Source of the DNA: Bacteroidales bacterium 6E
Lineage (GTDB): Bacteria > Bacteroidota > Bacteroidia > Bacteroidales > Prolixibacteraceae
DNA: 64,000 bases
Reading direction: 5' to 3'
NCBI GenBank assembly: GCA_001270045.2
Contig: DF970671.1
Coordinates: 115,929-179,928 of the forward strand
This document shows positions 33,979 to 42,063 of this stretch, piece after piece. Made by a program: the position numbers and the translations under genes. How positions within the stretch are numbered: the first letter of the stretch is position 1; every line of letters begins with the position of its first letter. The notes beneath the pieces were generated by a model. That model ran no database searches, had not been told where the DNA came from, and worked only from the letters and a program-made list of their open reading frames with translations.

Positions 33979-34352
33979 TGAACCACACTCTTTAATTAAG
34001 AATTGAAAAAATTGTTGTAACTTTATAATCAAGGCTTTATGCTACTTTACACAAGTGGCATAAAGCCTTTGGAACCGGCATTGCCGCTTTCAAAGTCAAA
34101 TGGATACACCTTCTGGCAATGAGTCAATTTATTATGGTTTCAACGGTACTGGCCACTGAAGCCGATTGTTTTCCATATCATTTGAAGGCGGATTGTTCCG
34201 TGTCAAGGGGGACTGTGAGGTTCCCCTTGTTATATGTTTTCACTTTTCGAAGGTGAAAGTTTTTGAAAACATTGAGAAGAATTACCCAAAATATTGTAAC
34301 CTGTTTTTGCGGATACAGTCTAATGAACAACAGAAACTTAAATGAATGGCTT
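33979..34352. other. Gene-free region with three stem-loops
   Basis: Hairpin 1 is AAGGCTTTATGC (34031-34042) with GCATAAAGCCTT (34058-34069), a 12-bp perfect stem extended by ACTT/AAGT inside. Hairpin 2 is CAAGGGG (34204-34210) with CCCCTTG (34223-34229). Hairpin 3 is TTTCAC/GTGAAA (34238-34258) followed by GTTTTT, terminator-like. The last probably ends transcription of the HExxH gene; the region could also hold a small structured RNA. Confidence 0.5.
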
Positions 34353-36059
34353 ATGAAAACAATAATCTTGGTTTTAGGGATTTTGCTGAACGTTGCATTT
34401 AGCTTTGGGCAAACTGGAAATTGGCCTTCCAATCTTGACAGGGATACTGTCGACATAAAAATTGGTGAATGGATTGAACCCTACGACCAGCCGACAACCC
34501 CGGGCGGTATTATAATGGTCATGCAGGATGGAAAGATCGTCTATCAGAAGGCCTTCGGTATGGCAAACCTGCAACACCATGTGCCGTTTACGGAGAAAAC
34601 ACTTACCAATATCGGTTCCACTTCCAAACAATTTACGGCTTTTGCCATCGCTCTCCTTGAACGGCAGGGGCTTTTGGCTTTTTCCGATGACATTCGGAAG
34701 TATATTCCTGAGCTACCCGATCTGGGGCAAACCGTCACCTTAGCCCATTTGATTTCGCATACCAGTGGATACAGGGAGATTTTCAATACCTTCATGATGT
34801 CGGGAATTGGCATGTCGGACCAGATCCGGCGGACTGAAGTGGTACCGATGATCCAGCGGCAACCTGAACTCCAAAATATTCCCGGAGAATCATGGAATTA
34901 CAATAATACGGGGTATATACTGCTTTCAATGGTCATTGAAAAGGTATCGGGCATTCCATTTGACCAATGGTTGGAAGAGAATGTTTTTAAGCCTTTGGAT
35001 ATGCAAAATACGTTGGTCAGGATGGATCCGCGTCAGGTGATCAAGGGAAGCGCCCAGGGCTATGGTAAAGATGAGAAGGAGAATTATATTGAACGAACCG
35101 ATTTATACTGTGCTGCCGGTGCAGGTGGAATCTATACCACGGCCGAAGATTTGGCCAAATGGATAGGGAATTATCTGGAGCCCGAATTGGGCGACAAATC
35201 CCTGGTTGAAATGATGACCACTCCATATGTCCTGAACAGTGGGGAGAAAACCAATTATGGCTTTGGATTGATGATGGATAAATTGAACGGACTGGAACGT
35301 TTTCAGCACGGTGGTGCCGATGTGGCACACCGATCCCAGTTCTTTGTTTTCCCGACTGTCAGGGGTGCTGTGGTAACCTTAAGTAACAATGCCGGGTTTG
35401 CATCTGATGTCGCCGGGAAAGTTGCTGAATTGTTCTTCTCGGAATCCATGGAAATGAAACCCGCGGATACTTTCAATTTTGACCAGGAATATCTTGGTTT
35501 TAAGCCCGAAAGATTTGATGGTTTTGCCGGACGATATGCAATGAAAGAAGCTCCCGATTTTATTTTGGAGTTCGAACGCGAAGGAGAAAAGTATTACACT
35601 ACGGCAACGGGTCAGCCGAAATTTGAAATCTTTCCGGGATCAGATTCCACCTTCTTCCTGAAAGTGGTAAGGGCCGGTGTCACATTCCACCAAAACAGCG
35701 AAGGAGCGACCAATTCCATTACCCTGCACCAGAACGGTCTCCATCGGGCCGATCGAATCATGGAAGAAGCCTGGAAGCCATCACCGGAAGAACTTTCCTC
35801 CTATAAAGGCAGGTATTTTTGTGATGAACTGGAAACCTTTTATTTGGTTGAAGTCAATGACAGTAACCGACTTGTTTTGCGGCACCGGAGAATCGGGGAT
35901 ATTGAGTTGAAAGCGAATAAGCCAGACTCTTTTAATGGTACATCAACGGTAAGCGTAGTCAATTTCATTCGCGACGACAATGGGCAAATCACAGGTTTTA
36001 AGGCTTCCAATGGCAGGGCTTTAAACGTGGTGTTTTCCAAAATGGCCGAAACAGAATAA
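34353..36059 (+). CDS. Secreted serine hydrolase, class C beta-lactamase/DD-peptidase family
   Basis: 568 residues from ATG 34353 (start MKTIILVLGILLNVAFSFGQ, a clean signal peptide); upstream ATG 34323 would precede it with a polar stretch. Catalytic motifs are SxxK in NIGSTSKQFTAFA (Ser ~89, Lys ~92), YxN in SWNYNNTGYILLS, and HGG in ERFQHGGADVAH as the KTG-equivalent. The first ~340 residues are the beta-lactamase domain; the C-terminal ~200 residues are beta-rich and likely a lipocalin-like extra domain seen in long members. Probably a peptidase or esterase in the periplasm rather than drug resistance. Confidence 0.9.
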   Translation: MKTIILVLGILLNVAFSFGQTGNWPSNLDRDTVDIKIGEWIEPYDQPTTPGGIIMVMQDGKIVYQKAFGMANLQHHVPFTEKTLTNIGSTSKQFTAFAIALLERQGLLAFSDDIRKYIPELPDLGQTVTLAHLISHTSGYREIFNTFMMSGIGMSDQIRRTEVVPMIQRQPELQNIPGESWNYNNTGYILLSMVIEKVSGIPFDQWLEENVFKPLDMQNTLVRMDPRQVIKGSAQGYGKDEKENYIERTDLYCAAGAGGIYTTAEDLAKWIGNYLEPELGDKSLVEMMTTPYVLNSGEKTNYGFGLMMDKLNGLERFQHGGADVAHRSQFFVFPTVRGAVVTLSNNAGFASDVAGKVAELFFSESMEMKPADTFNFDQEYLGFKPERFDGFAGRYAMKEAPDFILEFEREGEKYYTTATGQPKFEIFPGSDSTFFLKVVRAGVTFHQNSEGATNSITLHQNGLHRADRIMEEAWKPSPEELSSYKGRYFCDELETFYLVEVNDSNRLVLRHRRIGDIELKANKPDSFNGTSTVSVVNFIRDDNGQITGFKASNGRALNVVFSKMAETE

Positions 36060-36129
36060 TATTCTCTGCTTGTTAGGAATTTTTTTGTTAACTTTAAAGG
36101 TAAGTCATTAACCATTAAAATTACCAATT

Positions 36130-36333
36130 ATGTCAGTACTAAAAGTTATTGAGATTATGGCTTCCTCCCCGGTTGGCTGGGAAGATGCAGTGAAGGATGC
36201 GGTTAAAACCGCTTCAAAGACCGTAAAGGGCATCAGGTCAGTCTATGTTCAGGACCAAAGCGCCGTAGTGAAGGATAATCAGGTTACCGAATTCAGGGTA
36301 ACGTGCAAGATCACTTTTGAACTTTTAAATTAA
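36130..36333 (+). CDS. Dodecin family flavin-binding protein
   Basis: 67 residues, full length for the family. SVLKVIEIMASSPVGWEDAV, KTVKGIRSVYVQDQSAVV and TEFRVTCKITFEL match the dodecin strand-helix-strand-strand fold. Dodecins assemble as 12-mers storing FMN/riboflavin-type ligands; Trp in GWEDA is the expected flavin-stacking residue. It lies 25 bp before the BON-LysM gene and probably shares its transcript. Confidence 0.95.
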   Translation: MSVLKVIEIMASSPVGWEDAVKDAVKTASKTVKGIRSVYVQDQSAVVKDNQVTEFRVTCKITFELLN

Positions 36334-36358
36334 AAATGTTTAACCTCAATCAACAATT

Positions 36359-36823
36359 ATGGGATTAATATCATTTATGAAAAATGCCGGAGCAAAGCTT
36401 TTCGGTAAATCTGACGAAGAGAAGAATGAGGAAAAGGCTGCGAAAATTGCCAGTCACCTCAAGAGTTATGGTTTTAATATTGCAGATCTTGATATTGCCG
36501 TGGATGACGAAACCATCACCCTGGCAGGAGAGGTTGATTCGTTAATCACGAAAAACAGGCTGATCGTGGCCGTTGGGAATGTGGAAGGAATTACTAAAGT
36601 GGACGACAGGCTTGTTGTCAAAGCTGTTGCCGTGGTAACTCCTCCTGAACCTGAGAAGCAATTTTATACCGTTGTTTCAGGTGATACGTTATCAAAGATT
36701 GCCAAACAGGTATATGGTAATGCCAATAAATACCCCGTAATCTTTGAGGCCAATACCCCGATGTTAAAACATCCTGATAAAATTTATCCCGGTCAGGTGT
36801 TGGTGATTCCTCCATTGGATTAA
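36359..36823 (+). CDS. lysM: BON and LysM domain protein (LysM/Kbp-like)
   Basis: 154 residues without signal peptide. Residues ~25-95 form a BON domain (ITLAGEVDSLITKNRLIVAV, GNVEGITKVDDRL). Residues ~102-152 form a LysM domain (YTVVSGDTLSKIAKQVYGNA, YPGQVLVIPPL). This is the same layout and length as E. coli YgaU/Kbp, a cytoplasmic K+-binding protein. Pairing with dodecin suggests a small stress-protein operon, ended by a strong terminator. Confidence 0.93.
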   Translation: MGLISFMKNAGAKLFGKSDEEKNEEKAAKIASHLKSYGFNIADLDIAVDDETITLAGEVDSLITKNRLIVAVGNVEGITKVDDRLVVKAVAVVTPPEPEKQFYTVVSGDTLSKIAKQVYGNANKYPVIFEANTPMLKHPDKIYPGQVLVIPPLD

Positions 36824-36864
36824 ATCTTAAGCTCTCCTGTAGGGGAGACTCCTGCAAAATGATT

Positions 36865-36912
36865 CTGAGACTGGAACCTTTATCGTTTGAAAGATTCCAG
36901 TCTCAGTTTTTT
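36865..36912 (+). terminator. Rho-independent terminator
   Basis: CTGAGACTGGAA (36865-36876) pairs perfectly with TTCCAGTCTCAG (36895-36906), then six T (36907-36912). A smaller CTCTCC/GGGGAG hairpin lies just upstream at ~36832-36847. It ends the dodecin-lysM unit. Confidence 0.85.
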
Positions 36913-36995
36913 ATATGATCCGATATTTCAATCCTACCACGGATGACAAATCGGGTTGCGCTACCTTTTGATTGAAAGCAGAGCCAAAAAACTGT

Positions 36996-38099
36996 TTACC
37001 TGATTCTCTTCTTTAATTTTGGATAAAGTATTTCCGACATTCTCAAAAAGCCCAGATCGGTCAGGTGAACTCCGTCTACTGTCCCTTCAAGATCACTTCC
37101 TATCAGCCTGTCTGCCTTCACGTAATATATCAATCTGTCTTTTTTCTTCAGATCCTTCCAGATCTTCCCTAACAACTGATTCTTATCCTTAATGTTTGAA
37201 GCAGTTTTTTCATCGAAAAGCATATGGGTGTATTGCACATTTTCGATAAGAATGATGGGTACTTCCGGTTTTGCGGTTCTTAGAATTTCAATAAAGGGCA
37301 CATATTTTTCATTCATGATTTCTGTGGTCACATTGGGCAAACAGTCGATCACATAGCATGATGCTTCTATCTTAGTCATGGCCTCTGCAATCTCCAAATC
37401 CAGTTTGCCGTTACCGCTGAATCCCAGATTAATGATTTCCCTGTCGAGCTTTCGTGAAAGTATATTTGTATACGACATACCTGCCCGGGTGGCACAGCCT
37501 CCCTGGGTGATACTGGTTCCATAAAAGACAACCGGTTTGTTCCTTTTCGGTGAATCTACAATGGGATCTCCAATGGTTGAGCCGGCATCAATACCTATTT
37601 CAAGGTTGGCCAAACCATCATACAACGGCAGGTAGAGCATGAACTCCCGGTCTTCTTTTTTCATGTTGGAGATGATGACTGCCTGGGTTGATTTGCCAGT
37701 CGGACGGGCCGAGTTGACGAATTGCCATTCACCGTTTACCAGGCAATACAGATCAAGACCTTTGATACCGGTAGGCGTGAAATGATTCATGACCACGTCT
37801 CCAGTTACCTCCCATCTTGCGGCAATGGTTCCCGAATTGCTTCTGAACCTGATGGCAAGTCCGCTGCAGTTTGTCGAAAGTTGCCATACCGGTGGGCGGG
37901 TCTTTTCTTTCAGGTTGGCAGGCAAACGCTCATACCGGTTTTCGGTATCTTCGAAACCCTTACCGATTAACGGCAGAAGTGAGGCATCGGTAAAAACCAA
38001 CTTCTCCGGGTTTTGTGCTGCCGAAAGAAAGGCCATAAAGACCAAAGTCAATAAAATCAATGGTTTTGATGCTCCTTTTGAATTTGAATCATTTTTCAT
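36996..38099 (-). CDS. Secreted SGNH/GDSL-type esterase with N-terminal beta domain
   Basis: 367 residues. The signal region is LILLTLVFMAFLSAAQ. Residues ~30-175 are a beta-sandwich (RPPVWQLSTNCSGLAIRFRS, DLYCLVNGEWQFVN). The SGNH core has block I VVFYGTSITQGGCATRAG (nucleophile Ser in GTSIT), block II NLGFSGNGKLD (Gly), Asp/Asn-like CLPNVT and C-terminal VDGVHLTDLGF (Asp and His). This two-domain layout is common in Bacteroidota SGNH hydrolases near polysaccharide loci. It diverges from the double-SGNH gene, sharing a ~50-bp intergenic space. Confidence 0.88.
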   Translation of the reverse strand: MKNDSNSKGASKPLILLTLVFMAFLSAAQNPEKLVFTDASLLPLIGKGFEDTENRYERLPANLKEKTRPPVWQLSTNCSGLAIRFRSNSGTIAARWEVTGDVVMNHFTPTGIKGLDLYCLVNGEWQFVNSARPTGKSTQAVIISNMKKEDREFMLYLPLYDGLANLEIGIDAGSTIGDPIVDSPKRNKPVVFYGTSITQGGCATRAGMSYTNILSRKLDREIINLGFSGNGKLDLEIAEAMTKIEASCYVIDCLPNVTTEIMNEKYVPFIEILRTAKPEVPIILIENVQYTHMLFDEKTASNIKDKNQLLGKIWKDLKKKDRLIYYVKADRLIGSDLEGTVDGVHLTDLGFLRMSEILYPKLKKRIR

Positions 38100-38152
38100 G
38101 ACATTGTTGAGTTAATTTTTCTGAGTAGGTTTATCCCAAAAATAGGTAAAGT

Positions 38153-40249
38153 ATGAAGAGCATATTGGCCCTGGTGCTGTTTTTGTGGGTGAGCTTCCCA
38201 AATTTAGCTTCCGAAGCGGGGGCTGACAGAATAAAGGTAGCCTGCATTGGCAACTCGGTCACTTTTGGATATGGATTTTCAGATCCGGCAAAGGACAGTT
38301 ACCCTTCCCAATTGAGTAATATGTTGGGTGAACGATACGATGTAAGAAATTTTGGGCGCAGTGGGGCCACTCTCTTAAAAAAGGGACATAACCCTTATAT
38401 CAAAACCGATGAATACAGACAAGCCTTGGATTTCAAGCCTGATGTCATCATCATCGACCTTGGACTGAATGATACCGATCCCAGGAACTGGCCAAATTAT
38501 GGGGATGAATTTATTTCAGATTACCATGATTTGATCAAATCCTTTCAAACCGATGAAGGCATGGCCCCTGAAGGTTATGTTTGCCTGATGACTCCGATCT
38601 TTTCAGGCCATCCACGATTCAAGTCTGGAACGCGTGACTGGTTTTGGGAGATACAGGAGACCATCCGGAAAGTGGCCGCTCATTCAGCGTCCCGATTGAT
38701 TGACCTTCATACTCCCCTTTATCAACGGCCCGATTTGTTTGCCGACTTTCTTCATCCAAACGAGGAAGGGGCCGGTATCATCGCAAGTACGGTGTATGCG
38801 GCCATTACCGGTGATTTTGGTGGTTTTTCCATGCCTTCAATCTTTGGCGAGCATAAGGTTGTCCAGCATGGTGAGCCTGTAGTTTGGTACGGAAAATCCA
38901 ATCGGGGCGATACGATTGATATTGATTTTGCCCGGCAATACAAACAGATCATCACTCCTGACAACGGGCAGTGGATGGCCGAATTTCCTGCAGTTAAGGC
39001 AGATGGACCTTATCTTCTGGAAATCAGGGTGAATGGGGAGACCAAAGTGAACTGGAAGGATGTTTTGTGTGGTGAAGTCTGGATTTGCTCAGGCCAATCG
39101 AACATGGCCTTTGAATTGAAGTACGCGAAAGGTGGATCTGATATAGCCAAAAGGGCTGGTGATCTGGAATTGAGGCTCATGAATTATCAGGGATTTGTCC
39201 AAACCAACGATGTGGCATTTGATTCATTGACTTTGGATCGTCTCAACAGGCTCGACTTTTTTCAAGGTGAGTGGCAGAAGGATTCACCGGATCAGGCTTC
39301 GGGATTTTCGGCGATTGGGTATTATTTTGGTGCTGAATTGCGAAAAAAACTGAATATTCCGGTTGGTCTGATCCAGGTTGCCGTTGGTGGGGCACCCATC
39401 GAAGCATTTATTGACAGGCTAACTTTAGAGATGAATCCGGTGCTTGTGGACCAGTTCCTGAACCGTGAAAAGAATGATTTCATATTTGATTGGGTCCGCG
39501 GGCGCATTACCCGCAACATCAGCCTGAACAACCAAAAGGACCAACGACATCCCTATGATCCGGCGTATGTTTATGAGGCGGGAATTATGCAGATGACGAA
39601 ATTTCCGGTTCGTGGCGTCATTTGGTACCAGGGTGAATCAAATGCGCATAATGCCGGATTATATAAGATTGCCTTTCATGAATGGGTGGATTCATGGCGC
39701 AGAAGCTGGAACAATCCGAAGATGCCTGTGCTTGTTGCCCAGCTGAGTGGAATAGACAGGCCCTCATGGCCCCGTTTCAGGGAAATCCAGCGGCAACTGG
39801 TGAATGAGATCCCAAACACAGGTCTCGTCGTTACATTCGACAAGGGTGATTCACTGGATGTACATCCGATTCAGAAACAGGAAGTGGGAGAGAGGTTTGC
39901 CCTACAGGCTCTCAATAAAGTCTATGGGAAGAAAGTGATTTCTGACGGGCCGGTTGTAAAAGAAATAATTCGAAAGGAAACTACCACTGAGGTATTGTTC
40001 AACGTTTCCGGTGGATTGGGCACCTCTGATGGAGCTGGAGTCAGGGAGATTGAAGCAGCTTCCATAGAAGGGATCTTTAGGGAAGTACCCGTCAGGATCG
40101 AGGGCAAAAAACTGATTATCCCAATACCTGGTGACAAGGTTTCAGCAATCCGTTATGCGTGGAGGCCATTTTCCCGGGCCAATCTGGTCAATGATCAAGG
40201 GTTGCCTGCCTCACCATTTATATTTGATCTGGTTCTTACTGATCAATGA
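38153..40249 (+). CDS. Double-SGNH fusion: GDSL esterase plus sialate-O-acetylesterase-like domain
   Basis: 698 residues with a signal peptide (ILALVLFLWVSFPNLAS). The first SGNH domain (~25-225) has IKVACIGNSVTFGYG, NFGRSGATLL, IIIDLGLNDTDPRN and DFLHPNEEGAG. A bridging beta segment (~230-305) includes GEPVVWYGKSNRGDTIDIDF and NGETKVNWKDVLCGEVWI. The second domain (~310-640) is sialate-O-acetylesterase-like: ICSGQSNMAFEL, QVAVGGAPIEAFI, GVIWYQGESNAHNAG and the late DSLDVHPIQKQEVGERFALQ. Two separate nucleophile Ser sites in one polypeptide suggest deacylation of two bonds on one glycan. Cellular location: periplasm or surface. Confidence 0.88.
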   Translation: MKSILALVLFLWVSFPNLASEAGADRIKVACIGNSVTFGYGFSDPAKDSYPSQLSNMLGERYDVRNFGRSGATLLKKGHNPYIKTDEYRQALDFKPDVIIIDLGLNDTDPRNWPNYGDEFISDYHDLIKSFQTDEGMAPEGYVCLMTPIFSGHPRFKSGTRDWFWEIQETIRKVAAHSASRLIDLHTPLYQRPDLFADFLHPNEEGAGIIASTVYAAITGDFGGFSMPSIFGEHKVVQHGEPVVWYGKSNRGDTIDIDFARQYKQIITPDNGQWMAEFPAVKADGPYLLEIRVNGETKVNWKDVLCGEVWICSGQSNMAFELKYAKGGSDIAKRAGDLELRLMNYQGFVQTNDVAFDSLTLDRLNRLDFFQGEWQKDSPDQASGFSAIGYYFGAELRKKLNIPVGLIQVAVGGAPIEAFIDRLTLEMNPVLVDQFLNREKNDFIFDWVRGRITRNISLNNQKDQRHPYDPAYVYEAGIMQMTKFPVRGVIWYQGESNAHNAGLYKIAFHEWVDSWRRSWNNPKMPVLVAQLSGIDRPSWPRFREIQRQLVNEIPNTGLVVTFDKGDSLDVHPIQKQEVGERFALQALNKVYGKKVISDGPVVKEIIRKETTTEVLFNVSGGLGTSDGAGVREIEAASIEGIFREVPVRIEGKKLIIPIPGDKVSAIRYAWRPFSRANLVNDQGLPASPFIFDLVLTDQ

Positions 40250-40330
40250 TTTCCATTGTTTTTTCAGCAATTAAGGCTGTAAATGTCAAATGCCAGAATA
40301 TTTCTGTGTTTTTCAACTGATACAAAAAAA

Positions 40331-40352
40331 GAGAGACCATTACTGATCTCTC
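40331..40352. terminator. Bidirectional terminator
   Basis: GAGAGA (40331-40336) pairs with TCTCTC (40347-40352), with seven A before and a T-rich run after, so it can act for both convergent genes. Confidence 0.65.
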
Positions 40353-40383
40353 GTTCTTTTTAATTTTTAGGATGGGCTAAAAA

Positions 40384-41169
40384 TTACCCATTATTGTCAT
40401 CATCATCATCGTCGTGATCATCATCATGATCGTCGTCATCATCATGACCCTTATCGTCGTGATCATCGTCGTCATGATCATTATCTTTCCATTTAATTTT
40501 GCCAATATCATCTAAGGCTTCCTCCAGAAGTTCTGTGATTTCTTCATTCATTTCGTCATTAAATCGCAATACGCCATCCTCGCCAACCTCGACATGTGAA
40601 AGATCAATTTTGTCAAACAAATCTGACAGGTTGAAAGTTACGAGCAGGTCATTAAGCAAACCCAGACTGATGGTAAAACCGTAATCATCCTCAATCTCAA
40701 TTTCAATGTCATCATCGGTCATAAATTCGAAGGGAGTAACCGATAAATCCGACAGCGTAATGTTCCCTTTGATGATAATTGAATTGCCGCCTTCCAGTAC
40801 ATCTTCGGTTTCCACCTCAATTTCCTTGTACATTCCGGGCAGAATTGCTGTCCAATCAATTGGGGGCTCAGCATTCCCGGTAAGCAGATTTATGACATAC
40901 GGACCCTTAAAAACAATTTTGGCCTGATGGTCATTGCGCCCTTCTCCCAGGGGTTTGAACTTGATTTTTTCAATTCCGACCATTGCTTCAGTAATCTCAA
41001 TGTCCTGGATACCTTCAATGGAGGCACTTTTCAGTCCGGACGGAGAGGTTGCTGACTTAAATGTAACCCGAACACTCGTCTCGTCTTCGGGGATGGGTTC
41101 ATTACACGACTGGAGCATCATGATTCCAGCCATAAGCAAGATTCCTGTTAAAATTCTCAGTTCTTTCAT
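40384..41169 (-). CDS. DUF4382-like lipoprotein with Asp/His-rich C-terminal tail
   Basis: 261 residues. The lipoprotein signal is GILLMAGIMMLQSCNEP. Residues ~25-150 resemble DUF4382 domains (SVRVTFKSATS, DIEITEAMVGIEKIKFKPLG, YVINLLTG, LPGMYKEIEVE). The remainder is acidic and helical, ending in ~32 residues made almost only of Asp and His with a few Gly, Asn and Lys (40390-40490, simple GAT/CAT codon repeats). Such tails can bind divalent metals, but the low-complexity DNA can also expand and contract neutrally. Function unknown; surface or periplasmic location expected. Confidence 0.75.
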   Translation of the reverse strand: MKELRILTGILLMAGIMMLQSCNEPIPEDETSVRVTFKSATSPSGLKSASIEGIQDIEITEAMVGIEKIKFKPLGEGRNDHQAKIVFKGPYVINLLTGNAEPPIDWTAILPGMYKEIEVETEDVLEGGNSIIIKGNITLSDLSVTPFEFMTDDDIEIEIEDDYGFTISLGLLNDLLVTFNLSDLFDKIDLSHVEVGEDGVLRFNDEMNEEITELLEEALDDIGKIKWKDNDHDDDDHDDKGHDDDDDHDDDHDDDDDDNNG

Positions 41170-41486
41170 AATGATGGGATTTGTTTAAATTTTTAATGAA
41201 CTTGTTTTCCATTGTTGCAAAACCGTAATAAAACGACAGATCTCGGTGAATGTGGCGATTTTGGACAACAAGTATTGTGCCCTTGATAGTGGGAATTGTA
41301 ATGTGCATAAATACAGGTGATTATGATTTAGGGGTCAGTCGTTGAATTTTCAAATTGATAAAAGGCATATCATGATGATTGCCTAAAGGTTCTGGTTAAT
41401 ATGATTGTTTTGATGTCAGTTGACTGAATGGATATATGAAAGCTGAATTTTCTGATAGTGTGGTTTTGGTAACCCATACATAGGTA
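41170..41486. other. Intergenic region upstream of the PNPOx-like gene
   Basis: About 300 bp of A/T-rich sequence containing no convincing gene, repeat or hairpin; the promoter at its right end is listed separately. Confidence 0.5.
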
Positions 41487-41518
41487 TTGGCGATTCAGGA
41501 AGTAATATGATATCTTTG
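41487..41518 (+). promoter_or_regulatory. Promoter of the PNPOx-like gene
   Basis: TTG (41487-41489), 21 bp, then TATCTTTG (41511-41518), an exact TAnnTTTG match, 58 bp upstream of the ATG at 41577. Confidence 0.6.
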
Positions 41519-41576
41519 AAGTCGCCACCTGATTTCAAGGTGCCATCAAATTCGAGTTAAATAAAAACCAGAAGTT

Positions 41577-41975
41577 ATGGCAAAGCTTACCCGCGAGATG
41601 CAAGACATGATTATGTCGCAACAGTGCTTTCATGCCACTGTCAGCAAGGAAGGAATTCCCAATAATGCCCCTAAGAGATCGACCAGGGTTTTTGATGAGG
41701 AAACACTGATTTTCAATGAAGGAGTGGGCAGGACCACCTACCGTAACATCCTGGATGGCTCTCTCGATGCGGTTGCAGTCGTAAACCGCGACATCATGGA
41801 TGGTTACCGGTTTGTTTGCACCCCCAAAGTACTCACCGAAGGTGAAATCTATGATAAGTCGGCCGAAATGTCCATGAAGGCTGGTATGCCTAAGCCGAAG
41901 GCAGTCATCCTGCTTCACGTCGATGAGATATACAGCCTGAAACCCGGTCCCATGGCCGGACAGAAGATTTCTTGA
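41577..41975 (+). CDS. Pyridoxamine-5'-phosphate-oxidase-like FMN-binding split-barrel protein
   Basis: 132 residues. The family layout is visible in QDMIMSQQCFHATVSKEGIP, STRVFDEETLIFNEG, RTTYRNILDGSLDAVAVVNR, YRFVCTPKVLTEGEIYDKSA and AVILLHVDEIYSLKPGP. It lacks the conserved residues that define true PdxH, so it is a general FMN or heme-binding split barrel rather than a vitamin B6 enzyme. Single gene with its own promoter, 88 bp before the GH76 gene. Confidence 0.85.
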   Translation: MAKLTREMQDMIMSQQCFHATVSKEGIPNNAPKRSTRVFDEETLIFNEGVGRTTYRNILDGSLDAVAVVNRDIMDGYRFVCTPKVLTEGEIYDKSAEMSMKAGMPKPKAVILLHVDEIYSLKPGPMAGQKIS

Positions 41976-42063
41976 TAAAAATATCGAGGATTATTTAAAC
42001 TTATTGTCGGCCAAGATTTCAAATGTCTGTACTTAATTGCATCCAAGGTAAAATATTGAGAAA

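Noticed and set aside
34353..36059. Antibiotic-resistance beta-lactamase
   Set aside because: Class C-like fold motifs are present, but long secreted members of this family with a C-terminal beta domain are usually peptidases or esterases; no basis for a resistance claim.
40390..40490. CRISPR-like or minisatellite repeat array
   Set aside because: The repetition is simple codon repetition (GAT/CAT) within the Asp/His tail of a coding sequence, with no unit-spacer structure.
41577..41975. PdxH (vitamin B6 synthesis)
   Set aside because: The split-barrel fold fits, but the length and motifs match the general PNPOx-like group, not true pyridoxamine phosphate oxidase.
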